Part shown: in pieces, positions 1 to 12,500 of the stretch
Position numbering within the stretch: the stretch's first letter is position 1
How the letters are laid out: each line of letters begins with the position of its first letter
DNA from: Botryococcus braunii
Taxonomy: Eukaryota > Chlorophyta > Trebouxiophyceae
Reading direction: 5' to 3'
Length of the DNA: 12,500 nt
Assembly (NCBI GenBank): GCA_002005505.1
Contig: KV908591.1
Span: 10,001-22,500 of the forward strand
Notes under the pieces: model-generated
Seen by the model: the letters and a program-made list of their open reading frames with translations, nothing else
What the model was told of the DNA's origin: nothing
Databases searched by the model: none
Translations under genes and position numbers: made by a program

Positions 1-215
1 TCCCTTTCTAACTTTTTTCCTATTCCGCTTGGTTGTCTTCGATCCTTCTGCATTCTTTTTTTTGGGAAGGGAGGTGGGGCGTGCAGATATTGCACTGCTT
101 TGGAGTAACCAGTGTAATCCAGCAATGCTCATTCAAGCATCACAAAACACCCTTGCTACATTAAAACTCAAAGTGTCCAGGGGAACTAGACTTGACCAGA
201 TATGCCCAAAACTAT

Positions 216-651
216 TTAGGCTGTGTCCGAAACGCGCACCACTGAGAGAGGCAAGGAAGCAGCACTTGATGAGAGGCGAGCAAATGGTGAGGGTGTCTGG
301 GGTGAAGTTGCGTACTGCACGCCAAATGAGTTCTGGTGGCTGTACTGTACTGGTGGGTAGCGGGGCTGCGCATGATTAACAGCATTGGATGTTTCATGGC
401 TCAGCGAAGATGGCAGAGAAGGTCCACCATCCAATGAAGCATATGGGCGAGGCTGCACTGCTCCACCATACCCTGCATCTGTCTCTGCTGCGAATTCAAA
501 GGAGCTTTCGTCCTGCCGTCGTTTTCGAAACCAGTCTCTGGCCATGAGCTGCTGGCACACAGTTGAGAATTCCGGACCAGGCAGGTCAGCCCTCGACCTT
601 CCAAGACCCTGAGCGTCTTCGTTTCGCTGAACGGTTAAGGTTCCACCCACT
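216..651 (-). CDS. candidate terminal exon, unknown Ser/Pro/Gln-rich protein
   Basis: The minus strand is open from 740 down to a TAA at 216. A good acceptor (pyrimidine-rich stretch ending GCTTCTCAG) places a possible exon start at 651. The product would be about 145 residues. A more ordered N-terminal piece (LPGPEFSTVCQQLMARDWFR then KRRQDESSFEF) precedes a disordered tail rich in Ser, Pro, Gln and Tyr (for example QPRYPPVQYSHQ, TSPQTPSPF). I do not recognise the family. Upstream minus-strand exons would have to overlap the plus-strand candidates at 689-947 and 1769-2032, so these models compete. It could also be a chance open frame. Confidence 0.35.
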
Positions 652-686
652 CTGAGAAGCACACACGGAAGAGTAGGCGATACCAA

Positions 687-1768
687 AGTTTTGCTGCACT
701 CCTCTTGTAAGCTATGAGTGCATGGGTCAGCTGGCCGGTGTCACTCGTGCTGAGTATGCCAGCAAAGCTGTATCTGACTTTTGCGCGGCGGTCACAGATG
801 CTCGTTTCTGCTCACAGAGTCCTCGAAACGTGGCCATCTCAAGCAAGAACTATGGCCAGTGCACGGGTACTTGGTGCACTCTCTCCAGCTTTGGTCTTGC
901 AGGGTCTAGCCCCCAGAGGACAACACCATCTCAGGAACTGTTTTCAGGTTACACGTCACAAACCTTGTCCTTAAACAAAGTTAGACCGTCAGGACTACGT
1001 TATGAGTTGGAGGGAGAAAGATGGCTACAAAGACTCGACATGGTCACCTATAGCCAACCGTGCTGAACAGTGCCTTGAACCCCAAACCCTCTTCAACCCT
1101 CTTCTAGTGCTGCGGAGTAGAGCAAGCTCATACTCCAGTACGTACTGGCTAGGACAATTGATGCAGGTTCCAAAAAATGATAAATTTAGTCGGTATAGTC
1201 CGGCGCGCAAGACACTAACCACTTCCTGAGGGGTTGTTCTGATCAACTAACAACAACCATCTCAAGAAGCCTGAATGAAGCACTTTAGAACTTGCAGGGA
1301 ACGTGCACATCAATTGTTTGAATCGTATTTGGAACCTCGTTCAATGCCCAGCCCATTACAATAACAAACTTGATGGAAGGGCAGAGATTCGACTCAAACT
1401 ACGGTCACCAACGGATATTCCACTTTGTTTCCCACACAATTTAAACAACTTCAGTTCCACAGAAGCTAAGCTGATGATCTCTTCACATAACACTGATGCT
1501 CCTTATCAGAAGAAAAGCAATGCGGCAACTCCAAAGCTGTGCGAACCTGCCAACGCGATCACAGCTGATCAGCGAAGCCAGCCCGTCAGAAGACACCTGA
1601 AGTTCTTCCCTTGTTCCACTTCGAATGACACGAAAGGCGGCAAAAAGATCAAAATCTGCAGGGTGCTTTAAGGCCCCAAAACCTCGAGGTCAACAAGCCG
1701 TACAAAGCGGCGCCTCGCAGTAGGCAAAGCACCAATATATACGAAATTTCATTTCTTCACTTCTACAG
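687..1768. other. stretch without a confident gene
   Basis: Apart from the weak Cys-rich frame at 689-947, I see no recognisable gene here. An open frame at 1303-1671 (122 codons) has no recognisable motif and no convincing splice context. There are no tandem repeats or RNA genes that I can see. Confidence 0.4.
689..947 (+). CDS. candidate cysteine-rich exon, unknown
   Basis: The frame through 689-947 is open and unusually Cys-rich: FCCTPLVSYECMGQLAG, then an Ala-rich helix-like stretch ending DFCAAVTDARFC, then NYGQCTGTWCTLSS. The opposite strand has stops in this stretch. Regular cysteine spacing suggests a secreted or extracellular domain, but I do not recognise it. The left boundary is unclear (an in-frame TAG lies at 674). 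TTTTCAG|GTTACA at 947-948 could be a donor, and TCTTGCAG near 901 looks like an acceptor, so the structure is unresolved. Confidence 0.22.
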
Positions 1769-2032
1769 AACGACATTCTCAGCCAATACCGCAGAACAGG
1801 GTCGTTTGACAACAGGGTTACGATATGGAACGCGTGGCACAATGAGTTAGCCTGTACACGAACTGATCAGTTAAATCCATCCTTGTCAGTGTACGGCTCT
1901 ATAGGGTTGTCTCATGCATTCGAAAGAGCCGCGCAATGGCAACGGGAATTGAGAGTGTATAGAAGAACTTGCCTTAATGATGCAGCATTTACCACAGATC
2001 ACAGCTACTTGCGATTCATAACTATTGCTTAG
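1769..2032 (+). CDS. candidate terminal exon, unknown protein
   Basis: A strong acceptor (pyrimidine-rich TTTCTTCACTTCTACAG) ends at 1768. It is followed by an open frame of 87 codons to a TAG at 2030. It has no ATG near its start, so a start-based gene search would miss it. The peptide looks protein-like (NDILSQYRRTGSFDNRVTIW, then SVYGSIGLSHAFERAAQWQR). The SVYGSIGLSHAFERA segment vaguely recalls a PPR-type helical repeat, but that is not enough to name it. An open stretch of this length can also occur by chance. Confidence 0.33.
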   Translation, partial: NDILSQYRRTGSFDNRVTIWNAWHNELACTRTDQLNPSLSVYGSIGLSHAFERAAQWQRELRVYRRTCLNDAAFTTDHSYLRFITIA

Positions 2033-2621
2033 GATAGGAGCCACTCCGCTTTGCTCGCACTGCAGGAAAACTTCTATGAGACCTCTCTGACTCTGCCGTC
2101 CTCATGTTTACACTTTTCAATTTCCAAAATCTAGTCAGGGTTGCTGTGTCAGGCCGAGTTGTGTCGCGGAGTTGCTGGGATAGTGTAACCCGACCGTTTA
2201 CTACTGTCAGATCTGTTGGTGGTGGTTCTACTGTAATCGTGCCCACGCTGTATCAACATAGTAACCTCCCCATGTCATCTGTTTGGAAGTTTCAAACGCG
2301 GTGGATGGGTGCTCCCAAACGAAAGGTAGTCATTTAGACCCCAAACACCACTATTCGGGATGTACCTTCAAGTATGAGTTATGCTGTATAGTTACTGCAA
2401 TGTACTACTTTCACTGTCTGAAGCACTAATCAAGAATTACAATACCATTGATGCAAATTTGTGCAACGGTTGAGAAGGAACACAAGGGTGCACGTATCTT
2501 GGGAATACACTGCTGGCAGTTTAAAATGCATTCATTACCTCGGTCCTATCGGTTTCTAGATTAATGTATCTTCATGTTATTCATTCTTTTTGCTTTCTGA
2601 TTTGTTTCCACTCTATTTCAG
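2033..2621. other. stretch without a confident gene
   Basis: Only short overlapping open frames on both strands (for example 2104-2337 plus, 2022-2246 minus), with no motif I recognise. The last ~40 bases form a good pyrimidine-rich splice acceptor (CCACTCTATTTCAG ending at 2621). Confidence 0.4.
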
Positions 2622-2695
2622 GTGTCACCGCATAGGAGAGGAATGAGGAATGCAAACAACCGCATCCATGCAGCAAGAAACCTGGCTCAGTGTCG
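2622..2695 (+). CDS. candidate small exon after a strong acceptor
   Basis: The acceptor TTTCCACTCTATTTCAG at 2621 is among the best in the window. The only open frame after it reads VSPHRRGMRNANNRIHAARN then LAQCRL, before a (CT)n tract begins at 2716. GT dinucleotides at 2690, 2692 and 2696 are possible but weak donors, and none gives the phase needed to join 3305 in frame. The function is unknown. Confidence 0.2.
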
Positions 2696-2712
2696 GTTGA
2701 TCCCCTCTCCCC

Positions 2713-3204
<492 letters not shown>

Positions 3205-3304
3205 CTTGGGGGGATGTAAGAGTGTGTGGGTGTGTGAATGTGTAAGTCCACGTCTGTGCGCTTTGACGCTTTCTGGATGAGCCCTTGACTGTTTCCCTTT
3301 CTAG

Positions 3305-3586
3305 TTTGTTGAAGCCTCGTTGCTGGGCATGCAGGAAATGTGGTATGCTGATGATGCCCCACCAGGTAGGAATCTCTTCATGATCGAAAGCGAATCTATG
3401 TCCGAAAGTGCGACGCTGCATGAAAGCAAGTCACATATCTCTTTAAAGACTGGGGTACTGGCGTTTGAGGTAGACCTGCCTCATGTGTTTTCCAACCGCT
3501 TTGATGAAATCACTACTCAGATGGAGGGGATCGAGTGGGTGCTTTGTCGTTCCATTATGCACATAGCTGGTGGGCAGATGGGCTGA
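3305..3586 (+). CDS. candidate terminal exon containing a WYADDA motif
   Basis: A strong acceptor (GACTGTTTCCCTTTCTAG, ending at 3304) leads into 93 codons and a TGA at 3584. The peptide begins FVEASLLGMQEMWYADDAPP, passes through a Ser/Glu-rich stretch (MIESESMSESATLHESKSH) and ends with TGVLAFEVDLPHVFSNRF and EGIEWVLCRSIMHIAGGQMG. YADD is the catalytic motif of many reverse transcriptases, and some retroelements have a similar Q-x-WYADDA string, but the flanks do not match that domain. An alternative exon 3305-3363/3364 would use the donor CCAG|GTAGGA. I cannot name the protein. Confidence 0.33.
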   Translation, partial: FVEASLLGMQEMWYADDAPPGRNLFMIESESMSESATLHESKSHISLKTGVLAFEVDLPHVFSNRFDEITTQMEGIEWVLCRSIMHIAGGQMG

Positions 3587-3591
3587 ACAAA

Positions 3592-3648
3592 ATGCTTAAA
3601 CTGGTATCTCGGCAAGCAAGGAGCTTGCCGAGATACCAGTTTGGGTAT
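3592..3648 (+). other. long foldback hairpin, 20-bp perfect stem with 5-nt loop
   Basis: Arms 3598-3617 (AAACTGGTATCTCGGCAAGC) and 3623-3642 are perfect reverse complements around the loop AAGGA. As plus-strand RNA the stem extends outward through G-U, G-C and A-U pairs to 3592/3648, about 26 pairs in all. The minus-strand RNA would lose the G-U pairs. It starts five bases after the TGA of the 3305-3586 candidate exon, so it could sit in that gene's 3' UTR. It could also be a foldback element footprint or an inverted-template artefact. Confidence 0.9.
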
Positions 3649-4152
3649 GTACTGTGCTATGTTCCAAGTCATGGAGGATGTTGCGTAATGGCATGAACAT
3701 GGCTGCGTTTGTAGTTTGCTGTCTCTCTTCTCAAGCACTCTCGTGAACACAGCCTCTTTCTTCCATCCAATGTTTTGCACGAAGAATGTCAGCCATCGCC
3801 GAAGATGAAGCGTGGAAGATTGTGTTGTTTGTGACGGCTCGGGTAAGTTTCTTTTGAGTGGGGACACCGGGTATCCAGACAAAGGACATCAAGAGGTAAA
3901 GCGCTTTGGACAGGGTAGGTCTGATGCAAAAGTCTATTGTTAGAGGCAAGAAAAAGCGGGCCACATCTGTTATTCTACTTTGCAACATGGTCAGTAGAAA
4001 CGACATTTCTGTCCCGCGATCAATAGTCAGTAGAAAGGTCATCTCTTTACTGCAACCAGTAGTCACAGGTACTGAATTCCACAATGCAGGGGGGAAAAAA
4101 CAGCTGAGGGCTTTCAATTGGTGTGGCATGTAGATCCCGCATTATTTCTGCA
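3649..4152. other. stretch without a confident gene
   Basis: Minus-strand open frames at 3517-3882 and 3731-4129 overlap here, without recognisable domains. A short direct repeat (GTCAGTAGAAA followed by a CATTTCT/CATCTCT variant) occurs near 3990 and 4027. I see nothing else. Confidence 0.35.
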
Positions 4153-4342
4153 AGGACGAGGAGTGCCCGTCAAAGTACAAGGGGAACCCGACCACAGCAA
4201 CAAAGACAGAATGAGGAGCAGACCGTTCCTGCAGCAATTTCTTCTTCTCTGCCGTCTCAAAAGGCAGAGGAGGAGAAAGTGGGCCAGCGGAGCCTGACTG
4301 ACAAGTGGAGCAAGACACAAGAGAAGAGAGATGGGAATACCC
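4153..4342 (+). CDS. candidate charged exon, unknown
   Basis: After the possible acceptor ATTTCTGCAAG, or the tract just before it, one plus frame reads [20 protein letters not shown], then [20 protein letters not shown] and [19 protein letters not shown]. The composition (Arg/Gln then Ser/Glu/Lys) resembles a disordered protein region more than random sequence. There is no clear donor before the CG/GA tract at 4345, and no family is recognisable. Confidence 0.2.
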
Positions 4343-4344
4343 CC

Positions 4345-4475
<131 letters not shown>

Positions 4476-5030
4476 AGCGGACCGTGTGTCCATGACCACG
4501 GCCATCTCCTGTTCAGTTTTGTATGTTCTTGACACTAGCCGTGTCTTCGAGCGTTTCATTTGATCAGGCTGTATGTATTGTTTTTAATGAGCGGCCTGCT
4601 GACCCTCTCCTGCCCCTATACTTCAGAATTCCCTCTAGAGATAAAGAGAGATTTATATCTGAACCCATTTCCATTGGCGTGTTGAGATGTGATCTGGCTA
4701 CAACAGAGGAAGTGGCACTGACTCTTTATGCTATGTAGGTGGGAACACATGTTACGTTGTAGCTCGTTCCCTAGAGGTTATAAACATAAACCTGTGTGTG
4801 TATGTCTCCCTAATTCGTTGTTGCCTGTGAACATATCTTGACAATAGGCACATTTGGAGTGCCACTTATTCTCATGGCAGCTCAATTTGACGTGCATTTG
4901 TGGAAAAGCATGGCCGGTGTCACGGTTGTAAAGAGCAATCCATCCAAGTCCGAGTTTGTTAACTTGAGACATACAAAGGGGTGTCTTACAAGGATATGTG
5001 GCCACTCACCGTGTCAAAGTATGACGTAAT
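4476..5030. other. stretch without a confident gene
   Basis: A plus-strand open frame at 4523-4738 (ending SIGVLRCDLATTEEVALTLYAM, then TAG) and minus-strand frames at 4778-5005 are the longest here. None has a convincing splice context or known domain. Confidence 0.35.
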
Positions 5031-5235
5031 GATCAAGCAAGCCTGCCACGTGGCTTCCATATGTACATCGTGATGTCATCACTGATGAGGAACACTGTCC
5101 CTTTGCTCCAATATGGGTGCGTTAATGTAGGAGATGGAAAGATCAAGTAACCCTGCCATGTGGCTTCCAAATGCACATTGTGATCAGGAACACTGTCATG
5201 TTGCTTCAATATGGAATGCGTTAATCTAGGAGGAT
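5031..5235 (+). repeat. tandem duplication, two copies of a ~110-bp unit
   Basis: Copy 1 (5031-5140) and copy 2 (5141-5235) both start GATCAAG(C/T)AA(G/C)CCTGCCA and share CGTGGCTTCCA(T/A)ATG-type and GGAACACTGTC...GCTCCAATATGG-type segments, ending near GCGTTAAT(G/C)TAGGAG. Copy 2 lacks about 15 bases after GTGATC. Divergence is moderate, so it is an old local duplication. No coding function is apparent. Confidence 0.88.
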
Positions 5236-5690
5236 GCTGAGGCTTTGAGGAAAGATCAACAGCCGCTTTGGAAGTCCAGGCTACAGGGTCAGATTTATCC
5301 AGGAAACCCAAAACGTGATTGAATAATATGAGCATGTTGCTGACAGGACATCTAGTCGTCATGACAGGTCTTGAGCAGCATTTACTGATAGAAATCACGA
5401 TTTGTGAGGATTGGAACGGTTGGCGATTGGTATGAGTTAAACCGGAAAATGTTGCTACATTTCAAAGCTGAATTGCTTGCGGCGAAATCGGGAACAAAGC
5501 ACGAGTACGAAGGATTTGTCAAGTTTTAGAAGACACCCAACACGATCCATGCTTCATTCTTGACTGGTCGGTTTACGTGCACACAATGCCTCGGCTAGTC
5601 AAGGAGATTAAAGCAAGCAGTACGGAGTCACAGCGGGTGGGAAGATCATTCCTTTTCCTACATAATGAATCTAAGGGTCGGAATCCACAT
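5236..5690. other. stretch without a confident gene
   Basis: The tail of a minus-strand open frame (to 5398) and AT-richer sequence. I see no motif, repeat or RNA gene. Confidence 0.4.
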
Positions 5691-6062
5691 CTACAACAGA
5701 ACAATTCGTGAAAGCGTCGATCGAGGGGCTGACCTCAAATGTGTTGCCTGGTGGCCAACATCAGCACACTGATGTGAGCCAGACAAACCATGAGCAATCA
5801 AAAAATTGTCGTGGAAATGTGGCAGGGAAAAGGAAATGGCATCGTTAGTGTGTTTATGCAGCGTGAACGCAGGGACATATCTGCTGGACTTGAGATCTGA
5901 TAGACCCACGTGGGCCGCACCTGTTCCCCTTGTGTACTGCACGATCTGCAAGACGCCATCTGACCCAATTGTGACCGCATGATGCAGCCACTGTGTGGTT
6001 GTGCCGGGGACAATACTTTCGAAAGCGTGTCGTCTTTTAAATGTAATGTAACTCAAGAGAGG
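5691..6062 (-). CDS. candidate exon with weak LRAT/NC-domain similarity
   Basis: Read on the minus strand, an acceptor-like TATGTAG ends at 6063. It is followed by 123 codons to a TAG at 5691. The segment PGTTTQWLHHAVTIGSDGVL, then QIVQYTRGTGAAHVGLSDL, resembles the 'HH-A/G-I-x-V-G...V-I-H-Y/F-T-G' strand pair of LRAT/NC-domain (NlpC/P60-like) proteins, which are acyltransferases or hydrolases. The first His is present, but the second conserved position, usually His, is Gln (VQYT). The downstream catalytic Cys (NCEHF) was not found. A fragment or pseudogene is likely if the similarity is real. Its upstream exons would overlap the MRS2-like gene. Confidence 0.3.
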   Translation of the reverse strand, partial: PLLSYITFKRRHAFESIVPGTTTQWLHHAVTIGSDGVLQIVQYTRGTGAAHVGLSDLKSSRYVPAFTLHKHTNDAISFSLPHFHDNFLIAHGLSGSHQCADVGHQATHLRSAPRSTLSRIVLL

Positions 6063-6274
6063 CTACATAGTTGCAACTGTTATTGGCAAGGCCTTTGAGG
6101 CGAGGGCTCTCTTGGTTTCACCGGCAAGGTTTTCTGCTGCGCATTGCATGACAACCCTTTTCCGATTCAAAATGCAATAACGACTATTAGGAGGCATTCA
6201 TAGTGTAAATTGATGTTGTACTAGGCTTCGGTAAGTGTCCAACTGCCGTCGCAACAGCTGGGTAACACCTAGTG
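6063..6274. promoter_or_regulatory. presumed upstream region / 5' UTR of the MRS2-like gene
   Basis: This stretch must hold the 5' UTR and perhaps the core promoter if 6275 is the start codon. I see no TATA box I would trust. A strong donor-like CTTCG|GTAAGT occurs at 6230-6236; it could mark a 5' UTR exon or be chance. Confidence 0.25.

Positions 6275-12500
<6,226 letters not shown>

Noticed and set aside
4778..5005. Minus-strand CAYCQDMFTGNNELGRHTHTG resembling a C2H2 zinc finger
   Set aside because: Spacing is H-x-H instead of H-x3-5-H, and the HTHTG part comes from a GTGTGTGT stretch. There is a single finger with no splice context.

Overview
This is a eukaryotic nuclear window. It has GT-AG introns, protein homology split between short exons, long microsatellites and homopolymer runs, and no operon structure. 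The one gene I can name is a plant-type MRS2/CorA-like Mg2+ transporter on the + strand, starting near 6275 and running off the right edge. Its exon sequences (ITADEV; LPFELQVLEVAL; NLERVRKVK; EDDDDMAKL) resemble plant and green-algal MRS2 proteins most. A green or streptophyte alga, or another photosynthetic protist, is therefore the best guess; the species is not determined.

Layout. 1-6270: repeat-rich DNA with several unnamed candidate exons. One lies on the minus strand (216-651). Others lie on the plus strand (689-947, 1769-2032, 2622-2695, 3305-3586, 4153-4342), and a minus-strand piece (5691-6062) loosely resembles the LRAT/NC domain. None of these is secure, and I cannot link them into one gene model. 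This part also holds a (CT)n(GT)n tract of about 490 bp (2716-3203), a near-perfect foldback just after a stop codon (3592-3648), a CG/GA/G-run tract (4345-4475) and a 110-bp tandem duplication (5031-5235).

6275-12500: MRS2-like gene, seven exons seen: 6275-6519, 6817-6892, 7688-7794, 8815-8987, 10212-10354, 11400-11563 and about 12329 (or 12371) to 12500. All junctions are GT-AG and the reading phases agree across every junction. The CorA pore helix with the GMN motif lies beyond the window. Exon 6 carries an apparent 1-base deletion just before the EDDDDM motif, so this copy is either a pseudogene or contains a sequencing error.

Most of the larger MRS2 introns hold their own tandem-repeat families: a GGGGA run, a 31-bp minisatellite plus (CA)n, two decayed duplicates of the next exon's 5' end, a long array of CCATCAC-type words separated by G runs, (CT)n(GT)n plus a 24-bp minisatellite that ends on the splice acceptor, and a repeat of about 35 bp with branch-point-like words. 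The most notable items are the duplicated exon fragments before exon 4, the minisatellite abutting the exon 6 acceptor, the exon 6 frameshift, the G-rich array in intron 4 and the 3592-3648 hairpin. I did not find a new multi-gene system.
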